A stretch of DNA of 64,000 bases, taken from NCBI RefSeq assembly GCF_002845745.1, contig NZ_PIUM01000027.1, positions 23,737-87,736 of the forward strand, written 5' to 3'. Each line of letters begins with the position of its first letter. The first letter of the stretch is position 1. This document shows, in pieces, positions 1-9,328 of the stretch. A program made the position numbers and the translations under genes. This DNA comes from Telmatospirillum siberiense. Its GTDB lineage: Bacteria; Pseudomonadota; Alphaproteobacteria; Rhodospirillales; Magnetospirillaceae. The notes under the pieces were generated by a model, which worked only from the letters and a program-made list of their open reading frames with translations, made no database searches and was not told where the DNA came from.

Positions 1-2
1 CG

Positions 3-833
3 GTGGACCGCTTTCTCGAATGCCATATCGACCGTGAACACAGCACCGTCACCACCGGGGCGAGCACCACCCTGATCCGCCCCTATCCCATTTCCATCGA
101 ATGGCCGGCCGCCGCTCTCGCCGGCCAGCCCGATATCGCCGGATGCCGCAAGGCCGTTTACGCAAAATTCAACCTGTCGGAGGACATCCGGCTGGCGATC
201 GGTGTCGAACGGTTCGACTACACCAAGGGCATCCCTGATCGTTTCCGCGCCGTCGAAAGCCTGCTGGAGAACCATCCCGAATGGATCGGGCGTTTCTGCC
301 TGCTGCAAATCGCGGCGCCGAGCCGCGCCCAATTGGCCGCCTATCAGGCCGTCCAGGTCGAAGCGCAGGACGTCGCCCGGGCGATCAACGACCGCTTCGG
401 CCGGGATGGATGGCAGCCCATCATTCTGATCGCCCGCCATCACGACGCCGCCGAGATATGCACGCTGTTTCGCGCCGCCGATCTTTGCGTGGTCACCAGC
501 CTGCACGACGGGATGAATCTGGTGGCCAAGGAATTCGTCGCCGCCCGCGACGATGACGACGGAGTGCTGATTCTCAGCACTTTCGCCGGCGCGTCACGCG
601 AACTGCTGGAGGCGCTGATCGTCAATCCCTACGACATCCGGGGCATGGGCGAAGCCATTCATCAGGGGCTGAGCATGTCTTCGGATCAGCGGCGGGACCG
701 CATGCGGCTGATGCGCGAGATGGTCGCCGAATACAACATCTATTTCTGGGCCGGCCGCATGCTGATGGACGCCGCCCGCATACGGAAACGGCAAGGCATC
801 GAAAAACCCCTCGATAACGGTGAGCCCATATGA
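3..833 (+). CDS. otsA: Trehalose-6-phosphate synthase, C-terminal part (window edge)
   Basis: Glycosyltransferase family 20 enzyme that joins UDP-glucose (or another NDP-glucose) and glucose-6-phosphate to make trehalose-6-phosphate in the cytoplasm. About 276 residues are visible; family members have roughly 450-480, so the N-terminal glucose-6-phosphate half lies before the window and the true start is not seen. The donor-binding signature [14 protein letters not shown] is at visible residues 67-80, with Arg and Lys matching the UDP-glucose contacts known in E. coli OtsA. The segment [14 protein letters not shown] follows and carries the family's Asp-Gly-Met-Asn-Leu-Val-Ala-Lys-Glu motif. 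The stop overlaps the start of the next gene (ATGA at 830-833), so the two are translated from one message. No trehalose-phosphatase gene is visible. Identification is firm. Confidence 0.93.
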   Translation: MDRFLECHIDREHSTVTTGASTTLIRPYPISIEWPAAALAGQPDIAGCRKAVYAKFNLSEDIRLAIGVERFDYTKGIPDRFRAVESLLENHPEWIGRFCLLQIAAPSRAQLAAYQAVQVEAQDVARAINDRFGRDGWQPIILIARHHDAAEICTLFRAADLCVVTSLHDGMNLVAKEFVAARDDDDGVLILSTFAGASRELLEALIVNPYDIRGMGEAIHQGLSMSSDQRRDRMRLMREMVAEYNIYFWAGRMLMDAARIRKRQGIEKPLDNGEPI

Positions 834-2632
834 CCTCTCTCGATCTCGGCGTCATCGGCAATGGCGCCGTCGCCGCTTTGGTTGACGCCTCCGCCACCAT
901 CAATTGGTGGGGCTTTCCCCGCCTCGACGGCGACCCCGTCTTTCTCAGCCTGATCAATGGAGGGAAGGACGGGGACGGGCAAGACGGGCCGGCGAACGGC
1001 TTTTTCTCCCTCGATCTCGCCTCCCAGATCCATGCCGAACAGATTTATCTGCCCAACAGCGCAATCCTGCGTACAACCCTTTACGACGATGACGGCGGCG
1101 TGGCGGAGATCACCGACTTCGCACCGCGCTTCGTCTTGTACGAACGGATCTACCGGCCGCCGATGCTGATCCGTCAGATCCGCCCCATTCGCGGGCGTCC
1201 GCGCCTGCGCATCAGGGTCCGTCCCTGCTTCCAGTATGGCGAACTGCTGCCCCAGATTACCCGGGGCAGCAATCACATCCGTTATGTCGGCGCCTCGCAA
1301 ACGCTGCGGCTGACCACCGATGCGCCGATCTCCTATATTCTCGAGGAACGCCATTTCCTGGTCGACCAGCCCTTGACCTTGATCATCGGCCCGGACGAAA
1401 GCCTGCGGGAAGACATCGAACGGACGGCGCGCGACCTGTTCGAGCGGACCCTCGATCACTGGCGCGGCTGGGTCCGCTCCCTTTCCATTCCCTTCGAATG
1501 GCAAGACGCCGTCATCCGCTCGGCCATCACCCTGAAACTTTGCAATTTCGAAGAAACCGGGGCCATCGTCGCGGCCTTGACCACATCGATCCCCGAAGCG
1601 CCGGACAGCCGCAGAAACTGGGACTACCGGTTCTGCTGGCTCCGTGACGCTTATTTCGTCATCCACGCCCTCAACCGGCTCGGCGTGACCCGCACCATGG
1701 AAAATTATCTGGGCTTCATCACGAATATCGTCGACGAATCCAGAGAGCACGCCCTGCGCCCCGTCTACGGCATCAGCCGCGAAAGCGGCATCGAGGAGCG
1801 GGAATCCGCCACCCTCGCCGGCTATCGCGGACAACTGCCGGTTCGGATCGGCAATCAGGCCAGCGGACAGATTCAAAACGATGTCTACGGCAGCGTCGTG
1901 CTGGCCGCCACTCATGCGTTTTTCGACCATCGACTGATCCGCCCGGGCAATGCCGAGTTGTTCGAACGCCTGGAACTTCTCGGAAAAAAAGCCATTCACG
2001 CCTTCGACAAGCCGGATGCCGGCCCGTGGGAGCTGCGCACCATCGCCGCCGTGCATACCTTCTCCAGCGTCATGTGCTGGGCCGCATGCGACCGGTTGTC
2101 GAAGGTGGCCGCCGTTCTCGACCGTCCCGAGCGCGCCGGCTGGTGGCGCAAGCAGGCCAATCGTCTCCATGCGGTCATCTGCGAGCATGCCTGGAACCCG
2201 CGTCTGGGACATTTCGTCTCGCAGTTCGACGGCGAGGAATTGGACGCCACCTTGCTGCTGCTCCACGAGTTGAACTTCCTGTCGGCCGCCGATCCGCGCT
2301 TCGTCGCCACCGTGGAGGCCATCGGACGCGACCTCAGGCGCGGCGATTTTTTGTTCCGCTACAAGACCAGTGACGACTTCGGGATTCCGGAAACCACCTT
2401 CGTCATCTGCGGTTTCTGGTATGTCGACGCGCTTGCCGCCCTGGGACGGCGCGAGGAGGCGCGAAGCCTGTTCGAAAGCATGCTGGCACGGCGCAATCCC
2501 CTGGGCCTGCTCTCCGAGGACATCGCCCCCGAAAGCGGAACCCTTTGGGGCAACTTTCCGCAGACCTATTCCATGGTCGGACTGGTGAACTCGGCCATGC
2601 GTCTCTCCGCCCCGTGGGAGGATGCCTTCTAG
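830..2632 (+). CDS. Glycoside hydrolase family 15 protein (glucoamylase/trehalase-like)
   Basis: Predicted cytoplasmic alpha-glucosidase of 600 residues, the normal length for the bacterial GH15 group that includes glucoamylases and mycobacterial-type trehalases. The small N-terminal beta domain starts with the typical GVIGNG...INWWGFPRLD region. The (alpha/alpha)6 barrel carries WDYRFCWLRDA at about residue 263, PVRIGNQASGQIQNDVYGS at about 336, and the C-terminal LLSEDIAPESGTLWGNFPQ at about 560, where the conserved Glu after Ser is expected to be catalytic. Many relatives read YGE where this protein reads YGS near residue 355; whether that matters for activity is unknown. Its start overlaps otsA by four bases, so it probably acts on trehalose or a related alpha-glucan. 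Substrate is inferred from context only. Confidence 0.88.
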   Translation: MTSLDLGVIGNGAVAALVDASATINWWGFPRLDGDPVFLSLINGGKDGDGQDGPANGFFSLDLASQIHAEQIYLPNSAILRTTLYDDDGGVAEITDFAPRFVLYERIYRPPMLIRQIRPIRGRPRLRIRVRPCFQYGELLPQITRGSNHIRYVGASQTLRLTTDAPISYILEERHFLVDQPLTLIIGPDESLREDIERTARDLFERTLDHWRGWVRSLSIPFEWQDAVIRSAITLKLCNFEETGAIVAALTTSIPEAPDSRRNWDYRFCWLRDAYFVIHALNRLGVTRTMENYLGFITNIVDESREHALRPVYGISRESGIEERESATLAGYRGQLPVRIGNQASGQIQNDVYGSVVLAATHAFFDHRLIRPGNAELFERLELLGKKAIHAFDKPDAGPWELRTIAAVHTFSSVMCWAACDRLSKVAAVLDRPERAGWWRKQANRLHAVICEHAWNPRLGHFVSQFDGEELDATLLLLHELNFLSAADPRFVATVEAIGRDLRRGDFLFRYKTSDDFGIPETTFVICGFWYVDALAALGRREEARSLFESMLARRNPLGLLSEDIAPESGTLWGNFPQTYSMVGLVNSAMRLSAPWEDAF

Positions 2633-3308
2633 GAGCTGTGGACATTTAGCAGCGTGGTCATGCCCATTGATGGGGAGCGCCTTAAGGCTTCTCCCGTTTC
2701 CTCCGGCTCCCCGATGGCATGCAAGGAACCCCCGGATATTTTGAACCACCAAGGCACCAAGTCACCAAGGCGTCTTTCGGATCCGCCGGCGGCAGCCAAT
2801 CCGCGCCGCAGGCATTTGCCCGACAGCGGATGATGGGACGGGAAAATGCCAGTGGCACACTCCGCCACCTTGGTGACTTGGTGCCTTGGTGGTTCATCAA
2901 AAGCCGGAGCGCACAGGAACGATCAAGAGGCCGAACTCCATCCGGCCAATCGCCAATTGTCCACAGGCCCTAAAACCGCGCAAGCGCATGGGCGCCTACT
3001 TTGAGACCGGCCATTTCGTTTCGCCTCGGCACCGTTTATCCGGTCGTTTCGGAACACACCACTGCTCATGCAGTTATTCCCGTGTCTTTTTCAGAGGCAA
3101 CATCTTTGGCCTCACCATCGATCTCCCGGCGGCCGGCGCCGTCTTTCGTCCAGAACCTCGACGCACGGCCCCCCCCTGCAATAGGGGCTATGGCCGAGGC
3201 ATGACTTGTCTTGGGCATTGCGGCGCACCATCTGTCCCGGGAACCTGCCGACTGGACCAGCCGCTACGGTCGGCGTAAAATTAATCGGCACAGAACAAGG
3301 AGCTCGCC
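2633..3308. other. Intergenic region, no gene recognised
   Basis: About 675 bases between the GH15 gene and the zeta-like gene. Apart from the inverted repeat at 2742-2896 I see no convincing gene on either strand; the short open frames here lack ribosome-binding sites and family motifs. A run of eight C residues lies near 3170. The part just before 3309 holds the ribosome-binding site of the next gene. Confidence 0.6.
2742..2896. repeat. Inverted repeat built from CACCAAGG-type octamers
   Basis: A 29-base arm at 2742-2770 is repeated as a perfect reverse complement at 2868-2896, with about 97 bases between. Each arm consists of three near-identical octamers (CACCAAGG, CACCAAGT, CACCAAGG) after a short TGAAC lead. 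Tandem runs of such short units turn up in intergenic DNA of many unrelated bacteria. It could fold into a long hairpin on either strand or be a scar of a small inserted element. No target duplication was identified. Confidence 0.85.
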
Positions 3309-3653
3309 ATGCCAAACATCGGCGACGCTGGGATTGGACCCGAGTCACGGCCCCCCCCTCCGGCAAGTGCTGTACCCGCGATGCTGGACATTACCCATCG
3401 ACGCAATCGCCTGGCAGGCCTGTGGGCCGCGGAATTGCTCGGCCTGATCGGGATTGCCGCCCAGGATTACGTCCGAACCGTCGTCCACCCCGGACATCCG
3501 CAGGATCAGGTCCACGGCGACGATCACGAAACGGTGGTCGACAAACTGGCCGAAGACCTCGCCGGACGGGCCAGCGAAGAGGAAATCCGCCGGCGCATGT
3601 CGCAATGCCTGCAGGAAGCCCGCCGACGGACTGAATTGGGCAAGAAAGAGTAA
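3309..3653 (+). CDS. Truncated/divergent ATPase-inhibitor zeta family protein (DUF1476)
   Basis: A 114-residue protein whose core, RRNRLAGLWAAELLG at residues 31-45 followed by VVDKLAEDLAG and EEEIRRRMSQCLQEA, matches the DUF1476 family, the zeta subunit that inhibits the F1-ATPase in alphaproteobacteria. The usual N-terminus, rich in F, D, E and K and holding the inhibitory segment, is missing; about 25 Pro-rich residues stand in its place. It may therefore be a paralogue that keeps only the helical core, or a regulator with another target. A good ribosome-binding site (AAGGAG, 3297-3302) supports the ATG at 3309. The stop codon runs directly into a palindromic repeat. Family assignment is reasonable; function is inference. 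Confidence 0.72.
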   Translation: MPNIGDAGIGPESRPPPPASAVPAMLDITHRRNRLAGLWAAELLGLIGIAAQDYVRTVVHPGHPQDQVHGDDHETVVDKLAEDLAGRASEEEIRRRMSQCLQEARRRTELGKKE

Positions 3654-3842
3654 GGGCTTGGGGCGAAATTATCGCTCCAAGCCCTGAAGCCCGAGCGGCG
3701 CATGAGCCGGCCGAAGCCGGAGGCGCAGGCATCATATAAACCCTTAGGCTCTGGAGCGATTGTTTCGCCCCAGAGCCTAAGGGGCCTGGAGAACAGGCGT
3801 CCTATAAGCCCGAGCGGCGTTTGAGCCCGCCGCGGCGGCGGC
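3652..3842. repeat. Palindromic repeat module, copy A (two hairpins plus spacer)
   Basis: A first hairpin (arms about 3653-3665 and 3672-3685) begins at the stop codon of the zeta-like gene. A spacer of about 55 bases follows, then a second hairpin (about 3742-3782) with a GAGCGATTGTTTCG centre. A partial second spacer starts at 3806. The unit 3687-3783 is almost identical to the reverse complement of 49901-49995 and related to 40614-40699. It probably also terminates transcription of the upstream gene. The family resembles REP-type elements in layout, but I cannot assign it to a named one. Confidence 0.85.
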
Positions 3843-3900
3843 CACCGTCATAGGGAACGGGGCCAGGCACGCATCCGTGCGCCTGGCCCGCAAAATCGCG

Positions 3901-6300
3901 TTACCCGCGCAGTTCGCCGCCCGTCGCCTTGCCGACGGCATCGACCACCTTTGCGGCGATCGCTTCGATTTCGGCGTCGGTCAGCGTTTTCTCGACCGGT
4001 TGCAGGGTGACCTGAATGGCCAGGCTCTTCTTGTCTTCCCCGACATGCGGTCCCTCATAGAGGTCGAACAGCAGGACGTCGCTGATCAACGCCTTGTCGG
4101 CCCCCTTGGCGGCCCGCAAAACGGCTTCGGCGCTGACCGAGCGGTCGACGACGAAAGCGAAGTCGCGCTCGATGGCGTGGAAGGGCGAGACCTTGAGCAG
4201 GGACTTGGCCTTGGTCGGCCGCACCTTGGGCAGGGGAACCGCTTCGAGGAACACCTCGAAACCGACGACCGGCCCCTTGATGTCGAGAGCGGCCAGCACC
4301 CGCGGATGGATCTCGCCGAAAGAGGCGATCACCGTCTTCGGCCCCAGCTTGAGGCTGCCGGATCGCCCCGGGTGATACCAGGCCGGCGCCTCGGCCACCA
4401 CCTGCAAGCCTTCCGCCGGACCGCCGGCCGCGGCGACGGCACCCGCCGCGTCGGCTTTCGCGTCGAAGGCGTCGACCGGACGCGCCTGTTCGGCCCAATG
4501 GCGAGCCGCGGCCCGCCCCGCCCGGATGCCGGCGGCCACCAACCGCTGATCTCCCGGCTGGTCGCCGTTGAACTCGGGCCCCAATTCGAACAGGGAGATA
4601 TCGCGGAAACCCCGGTCGGCATTGCGTCCGGCGGCGGCGACCAGATTGGCCAGCACCGAGGGACGCATCGAATCGAGATCGCTGGAAATGGGATTGGCCA
4701 ACGTCAGCTCCGCCTTGCCGCCACCGAAAAGTCCGGCGAGGGACGACGGCAGGAAGGACCAGGTGACGGTCTCGACGAGGCCACGCGCCGCCAGACCCCG
4801 CCGCACCCAGTTGGCCTGCCTTTGCGCGGCGGTCAGAACCGGACGGACGACGGACGGACGGGGCATCGACACCGTCGGAATATGGTCATAGCCGTGAATA
4901 CGGATGACCTCCTCCACCAGATCGTGCTCTCCCGTCACATCGGCGCGCCAGGACGGCGGCACCACGGCATAGGACGTCCCGACCTTGGAAAGCTTGCAGC
5001 CCAGCGCCTCCAGCGCGGCGACCATCGCCTCCTCGGGCACGGATACGCCCCCCAACTGCTCGACGCGATGCGGGCGGAAGGTGATCGGGGCGCTTTCCGC
5101 CGGAGCCTTTCCGACGATAACCGGCTGGGATGCCTCGCCGCCGCATAACTCGATGATCATCCGGGTGGCCAGTTCCATGCCGGAGACGACGAAGGCCGGA
5201 TCTATTCCGCGTTCGAAACGATAGCGGGCATCCGATTCGATAGCCAGCCGGCGCCCGGTGGCGGCCGTCCGCATCGGATCGAACAAGGCCGCTTCGAGGA
5301 ACACGTCGGTGGTTCCGGCCGACACGCTGGTGGCCTCGCCGCCGATCACGCCGCCCAGGGCCTGAGGGCCGGCATCGTCGGCGATCACGGTCATCGAGCC
5401 GTCGAGATCGTAGCTCTTGCCGTTCAGCGCCGCCAGCGTCTCGCCGTCGCGGGCCAGGCGCGCCCGGACGTCGCCCTTGAGCTTGGCGGCGTCGAAGACA
5501 TGCAGCGGACGATCCAGATCGATGGTGAAATAGTTGGTGATGTCGACCAGCGCCGAAATGGGGCGCAGGCCCACGGCGGTCAACCAATCCTTGAGCCAGC
5601 CGGGGCTTTCGCCGTTGCGCACGCCGCGGATGGTCCGTCCGGCGAACAGCGAGCAGGCGCCCGGCGCCTCGGCCGGAAAATCGAGGCTGACGCCGATCGG
5701 GCTGGTGAAGGAGCTCTTGACCGGCTCGACCGACAACGGCTTCAACTTGCCGAGACCGGCCGCCGCCAGATCGCGGGCGATACCGCGCACACCGAGGCAA
5801 TCGGCACGATTGGGCGTGATCGCCACGTCGATCACCGGATCGAAGCTCAGCACCTTGGTCAAAGGTTCGCCGGCCGGCGTATTGCTCGGCAATTCGATGA
5901 TGCCGGAATGATCCTCGCCCAGCAGCAATTCCCGCCAGGAGCACATCATGGCCTGCGATTCGACGCCGCGGACATTGCCTTTCTTCAGGGCCTCGCCCGT
6001 GGCGGGCACCACCACGCCGGGAAGCGCCACCACGACCTTGAGCCCCGCCCGCGCGTTCGGCGCGCCGCAGACGACCTGAAGCGTCTCCCGCCCGATCGAC
6101 ACCTTGCAGAGCTGGAGACGGTCGGCGTTGGGATGGGGACCGGCCTCCATCACCTGGCCGGTGATGAAGCCGCCGAGGCGGGCGGCCGGATCGTCGAGGG
6201 ATTCGACTTCAAGACCGAGCATGGTCAGGCGTTCGGCGATGGCGTCGACGCCGGCGGTGGTATCCAGATGGCGCTTCAGCCAGGACAGGGTGAATTTCAT
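3901..6300 (-). CDS. pheT: Phenylalanyl-tRNA synthetase beta subunit
   Basis: Large subunit of the cytoplasmic alpha2-beta2 enzyme that charges tRNA-Phe. The 799 residues match the usual bacterial length. In order I see the N-terminal [14 protein letters not shown] start, the tRNA-binding OB fold (about residues 40-155, with VGXV-like [20 protein letters not shown]), the B3/B4 editing domain, the B5 domain ([13 protein letters not shown], about 405), the pseudo-catalytic core ([10 protein letters not shown] onward), and the C-terminal ferredoxin-fold anticodon-binding domain ([16 protein letters not shown], about 705-799). The start overlaps the pheS stop by four bases, so the subunits are translationally coupled. 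No oddities seen. Confidence 0.97.
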   Translation of the reverse strand: MKFTLSWLKRHLDTTAGVDAIAERLTMLGLEVESLDDPAARLGGFITGQVMEAGPHPNADRLQLCKVSIGRETLQVVCGAPNARAGLKVVVALPGVVVPATGEALKKGNVRGVESQAMMCSWRELLLGEDHSGIIELPSNTPAGEPLTKVLSFDPVIDVAITPNRADCLGVRGIARDLAAAGLGKLKPLSVEPVKSSFTSPIGVSLDFPAEAPGACSLFAGRTIRGVRNGESPGWLKDWLTAVGLRPISALVDITNYFTIDLDRPLHVFDAAKLKGDVRARLARDGETLAALNGKSYDLDGSMTVIADDAGPQALGGVIGGEATSVSAGTTDVFLEAALFDPMRTAATGRRLAIESDARYRFERGIDPAFVVSGMELATRMIIELCGGEASQPVIVGKAPAESAPITFRPHRVEQLGGVSVPEEAMVAALEALGCKLSKVGTSYAVVPPSWRADVTGEHDLVEEVIRIHGYDHIPTVSMPRPSVVRPVLTAAQRQANWVRRGLAARGLVETVTWSFLPSSLAGLFGGGKAELTLANPISSDLDSMRPSVLANLVAAAGRNADRGFRDISLFELGPEFNGDQPGDQRLVAAGIRAGRAAARHWAEQARPVDAFDAKADAAGAVAAAGGPAEGLQVVAEAPAWYHPGRSGSLKLGPKTVIASFGEIHPRVLAALDIKGPVVGFEVFLEAVPLPKVRPTKAKSLLKVSPFHAIERDFAFVVDRSVSAEAVLRAAKGADKALISDVLLFDLYEGPHVGEDKKSLAIQVTLQPVEKTLTDAEIEAIAAKVVDAVGKATGGELRG

Positions 6301-7394
6301 CGGGCAAGTCCTCCGGAAAGCGTCGGCACGTCGAGCGGCACGAAGCCGTAATGCCTGAGCCAGCGCAGATCCGAATCAAAAAAGGTCCTCAGGTCGGGAA
6401 TTCCGTATTTCAGCATGGCGATCCGCTCGATTCCCATGCCGAAGGCGAAGCCTTGATATTCGTCGGGATCGATGCCGCAGTTCCTCAGCACGTTGGGATG
6501 AACCATGCCGCAGCCCAGGATTTCCAGCCAGTCGGCCCCGGCGCCGATCTTCAGTTCCCCGCCCGCCCGCGAGCAGCCGATATCGACCTCGGCCGAGGGC
6601 TCGGTAAAGGGAAAGAAGGAGGGGCGGAAGCGCACCGGAACATCGTCCACCTCGAAATAGGTTTTGACGAACTCGCTGAGACACCCCTTCAGGTGGCCCA
6701 TGTTGGTCGTCTTGTCGATGACCAGCCCCTCCAGCTGATGGAACATCGGCGTGTGGGTCATGTCGGAGTCGCAGCGGTAGGTCCGTCCGGGAATGATCAC
6801 GCGGATCGGCGGCGTCTGCTTCAGCATGGTCCGCACCTGGACGGGCGAGGTATGGGTCCGCAGCAGATGGCGCGAACCGTCGGCCTTCTCCGGCAGGAAG
6901 AAGGTATCGTGCATCAGGCGCGCCGGATGCTCGGGCGGAAAATTCAGCGCGGTGAAATTATGGAAGTCGTCCTCGATATCCGGTCCCTCGGCCACGCCGA
7001 ACCCCATCTGACCGAAGATCGCCACCACTTCGTCGATGGTCTGGCTGATCGGGTGGATACGGCCGGTGCTTTCCGGACGGACGGGCAATGTGACATCGAT
7101 CGTCTCGCGGGCCAGGCGCTCGTCCAGCGCCTTGACCTCGAGCGCCGTCTTGCGGGCGTCGATGGCATCCGAAACGGCCTGCTTGGCGGCGTTGAGAGCG
7201 GCGCCGGCCTCCTTGCGCTCTTCCGGCGAAACGCTGCCCAGTTGGCTCATCAGCGCCGAAAGCGACCCTTTCTTGCCAAGGGTGGCCACCCGGACGCGAT
7301 CCAACTCCTCCAGGGTCGCGGCCGAGGTCACGGCGTCAAGCGACTGAGCGACCAGCGGCTCGACGCTTTTGCGGATTTCTTCCAATTTGCCCAT
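6297..7394 (-). CDS. pheS: Phenylalanyl-tRNA synthetase alpha subunit
   Basis: Catalytic subunit that activates phenylalanine and transfers it to tRNA-Phe together with PheT. The N-terminal coiled-coil (about residues 1-100) is followed by class II core motifs: motif 1 around [19 protein letters not shown], motif 2 around [16 protein letters not shown], and motif 3 near [18 protein letters not shown] chose the ATG at 7394 (365 residues) because GGAAG lies six bases before it; an in-frame TTG at 7418 would add eight residues. A terminator-like hairpin separates it from rplT upstream, so pheST may be partly controlled on its own. Confidence 0.96.
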   Translation of the reverse strand: MGKLEEIRKSVEPLVAQSLDAVTSAATLEELDRVRVATLGKKGSLSALMSQLGSVSPEERKEAGAALNAAKQAVSDAIDARKTALEVKALDERLARETIDVTLPVRPESTGRIHPISQTIDEVVAIFGQMGFGVAEGPDIEDDFHNFTALNFPPEHPARLMHDTFFLPEKADGSRHLLRTHTSPVQVRTMLKQTPPIRVIIPGRTYRCDSDMTHTPMFHQLEGLVIDKTTNMGHLKGCLSEFVKTYFEVDDVPVRFRPSFFPFTEPSAEVDIGCSRAGGELKIGAGADWLEILGCGMVHPNVLRNCGIDPDEYQGFAFGMGIERIAMLKYGIPDLRTFFDSDLRWLRHYGFVPLDVPTLSGGLAR

Positions 7395-7420
7395 CGTTGC
7401 TTCCAACTTTCCAGACAAGC

Positions 7421-7456
7421 AAAAAGGGGCCGTCCGCAGACGACCCCCTTCTTTGA
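7421..7456 (-). terminator. Intrinsic terminator or attenuator between rplT and pheS
   Basis: On the minus strand a GC-rich stem (AAGGGGGTCGTC pairing with GACGGCCCCTT, one bulge, short loop) ends in five T residues. It lies 27 bases before the pheS start. It could end the infC-rpmI-rplT message or attenuate read-through into pheST. No phenylalanine-rich leader peptide was found. Confidence 0.6.
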
Positions 7457-7493
7457 TGACCGACGACCGGAAACCGGCCGGCGGAAGCGGCTG

Positions 7494-7856
7494 TCAGGCC
7501 GCCTTAAGGGCTTGCGCGGCCTGGTCGACCAGCGACTTGAAGGTGGCCGGCTCGCGGATCGCGATATCGGACAACACCTTGCGGTCCAGTTCGATGCCAG
7601 CCTTCTTCAGGCCGCTCATGAAGCGGCTGTAGGTCAGGCCGTTCAGACGGGCGCCGGCGTTGATGCGCTGGATCCAGAGGGCCCGGAAATTCCGCTTCTT
7701 CGCGCGGCGATCACGATAGGCGTAACGAAGCGCCTTCTCGACCCGCTCGATGGCGATGCGGAAATTGGTGCTGGACCGGCCACGGTAGCCCTTGGCCAGC
7801 TTGAGAATCTTCCGATGACGGGCGTGCGTGGTGACGCCCCGTTTAACGCGCGCCAT
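7494..7856 (-). CDS. rplT: 50S ribosomal protein L20
   Basis: Primary 23S rRNA-binding protein needed early in 50S assembly. The 120 residues are the standard length and begin [18 protein letters not shown], the highly conserved basic N-terminal helix; [17 protein letters not shown] and the globular C-terminal part follow. Only three bases separate it from rpmI, consistent with the usual rpmI-rplT co-transcription. In other bacteria L20 represses the operon by binding its leader; nothing here shows whether that applies. Confidence 0.98.
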   Translation of the reverse strand: MARVKRGVTTHARHRKILKLAKGYRGRSSTNFRIAIERVEKALRYAYRDRRAKKRNFRALWIQRINAGARLNGLTYSRFMSGLKKAGIELDRKVLSDIAIREPATFKSLVDQAAQALKAA

Positions 7857-7859
7857 GGC

Positions 7860-8063
7860 TTAGGCTCCGTAAGGCAGGTAGAATTTTTTGACGTTGGGGC
7901 TATCCACCTCGGCGACGATGAAGGTGCCGCGCTGCTGGCGCTTCATCTTGGACGTCTTGGCGGACAGGCAGTGGCGCTTGAACGCCACATTGGCCCGAAC
8001 CTTGCCGGTACCGGTGAGCCGAAACCGCTTTTTGGCGGAGCTCTTCGTCTTCATTTTGGGCAT
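7860..8063 (-). CDS. rpmI: 50S ribosomal protein L35
   Basis: Small basic ribosomal protein of 67 residues, the normal size. It starts [22 protein letters not shown], the conserved L35 signature, and ends in a hydrophobic FYLPYGA tail. AAGGAAG lies shortly before the ATG on the minus strand. It heads the rpmI-rplT pair. The usual partner infC is 646 bases further upstream, across a repeat-rich stretch. Confidence 0.98.
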   Translation of the reverse strand: MPKMKTKSSAKKRFRLTGTGKVRANVAFKRHCLSAKTSKMKRQQRGTFIVAEVDSPNVKKFYLPYGA

Positions 8064-8709
8064 TTTCGCTTCCTTTAAGCAAAATACACGAGCGATTCAT
8101 GGATGGCGGGGCATGCCCTTACACTCGCCTCGGCCATCCGATGGAAGCGGAGGTTATAATCGCGCGGTCGTTCGATTGCAAGCACCGCTCGCGGCCATCA
8201 GGGCAACGAATTCAGGTTAACAACCGGTTGGCGCCGGCAATTTCATTTGGCGGCTCACTCCCAAGAGTCGTCATGCCCCGCTCCAATGACGTCGGTCGAT
8301 CCGTGCATTCATGGATTGCCGGATCAAGTCCGGCAATGACGGTTTTCGATTGTGATCACTACTCAAATAGAGGCGACGCACAATCCGCATCGGACAGCCG
8401 TAGCTCAAGGCCGGGCATGACGCCGATGTTAAAAATCGAAACCTGAGTTCGGAGGCATGCCGCCTGGAGCGCTTCGATCCCATCTGCGCTCATCTGCGTT
8501 CATCGGTGCTGATCTGTGCTTCCTTTGATCGATTGCGGCGGATCATCCCGGGGCCAATCGAGCTGCTCCCGAAGGCCCGACCCGGACCGGGGCCTTGTCA
8601 AAAGGAGCACAGATAAACACAGATGAACTCAGAGAGGCGCAGATGGCAACGCCGTCCCTGCCGGTGTGGAACTCGCAATGACGAATTGCCGAATAGGAAG
8701 CGCCGCGCT
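8064..8709. other. Repeat-rich insert separating infC from rpmI
   Basis: This 646-base stretch interrupts what is normally a tight infC-rpmI-rplT run. It holds a hairpin around 8313-8340 (GGATTGCCGG / CCGGCAATGAC, a type common in alphaproteobacterial spacers), related GTCATGCC segments near 8270 and 8415, and the decamer inverted repeat at 8477-8647. No gene on either strand is supported. Stop signals or new promoters here would uncouple infC from the two ribosomal genes. Confidence 0.65.
8477..8647. repeat. Inverted repeat of degenerate CATCTGTGTT-type decamers
   Basis: The left arm (about 8477-8530) is four consecutive decamers of the CATCTGCGTT / GATCTGTGCT type. The right arm (about 8597-8647) is its imperfect reverse complement. 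The layout matches the octamer repeat at 2742-2896: tandem short units, paired in inverted orientation with roughly 70-100 bases between. Confidence 0.75.
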
Positions 8710-9246
8710 TTAACGCGGCGCCATCACCATGACCATCTGGCGACCTTCCATCTTGGGGAATTGCTCCACCTTGGCCAGATCGTCGAGATGTTCACGCACG
8801 CGATCCAGAACCTTCATGCCGAGATCCTGGTGCGCCATTTCCCGGCCGCGGAACCGCAAGGTCACCTTGACCTTGTCGCCCTCGTCGAGGAACTTTCGCA
8901 TGGCGCGCATCTTCACGTCATAGTCATTGTCATCGATATTCGGCCGAAGCTTGATCTCTTTGACCTCGATCACCTTCTGCTTCTTGCGCGCCTCGGCCTT
9001 CTTTTTCTGGGCTTCGTATTTGTATTTTCCGTAGTCCAGAATCTTACAGACCGGCGGCTCGGCATTGGGCGACACTTCGACCAGGTCCAAACCGACCTCG
9101 GCCGCCATATCGAGACCTTCACGGAGGGAAACGACCCCGACCATTTCCCCATCGGCGTCAACGAGCCGGATTGTGCGGGAGTCGATTTCGCTGTTGATGC
9201 GCGGACCATCCTGGTCCTTCTGCGCAGGTGCGGGTGGCTTGACTAT
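8710..9246 (-). CDS. infC: Translation initiation factor IF-3, predicted AUA start
   Basis: IF-3 binds the 30S subunit, prevents premature joining of 50S and rejects weak start codons. The N-terminal domain ([17 protein letters not shown]) and C-terminal domain ([17 protein letters not shown]... [16 protein letters not shown]) are complete. I place the start at the ATA of 9244-9246, giving 178 residues. AGGAG lies seven bases before it, whereas the in-frame GTG at 9303 and ATG at 9297 have no ribosome-binding site and would add 17-19 poorly conserved residues. Rare AUU/AUC/AUA starts are the known basis of infC self-regulation in other bacteria. The protein call is certain; the start codon is a strong inference. 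Confidence 0.93.
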   Translation of the reverse strand: MVKPPAPAQKDQDGPRINSEIDSRTIRLVDADGEMVGVVSLREGLDMAAEVGLDLVEVSPNAEPPVCKILDYGKYKYEAQKKKAEARKKQKVIEVKEIKLRPNIDDNDYDVKMRAMRKFLDEGDKVKVTLRFRGREMAHQDLGMKVLDRVREHLDDLAKVEQFPKMEGRQMVMVMAPR

Positions 9247-9328
9247 GTAAACTCTCCTACGGTGGGACGGAAACGGGACAGGCGCAGATGGCCCCATAGC
9301 CACGCGCTTCGCTCCGTCACGGAAATGA

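Noticed and set aside
740..2752. Very long open frame on the minus strand opposite the GH15 gene
   Set aside because: GC-rich coding DNA often leaves long antisense frames open. Its sequence has no family motifs and mirrors the GH15 codons; same for the frames opposite pheT (3877-5148), pheS (6351-8078), leuA (17656-19566) and the exported protein (44689-46578).
9247..9303. Longer infC starting at GTG 9303 or ATG 9297
   Set aside because: No ribosome-binding site and no family similarity for the extra residues, while the ATA at 9244-9246 has AGGAG at ideal spacing.
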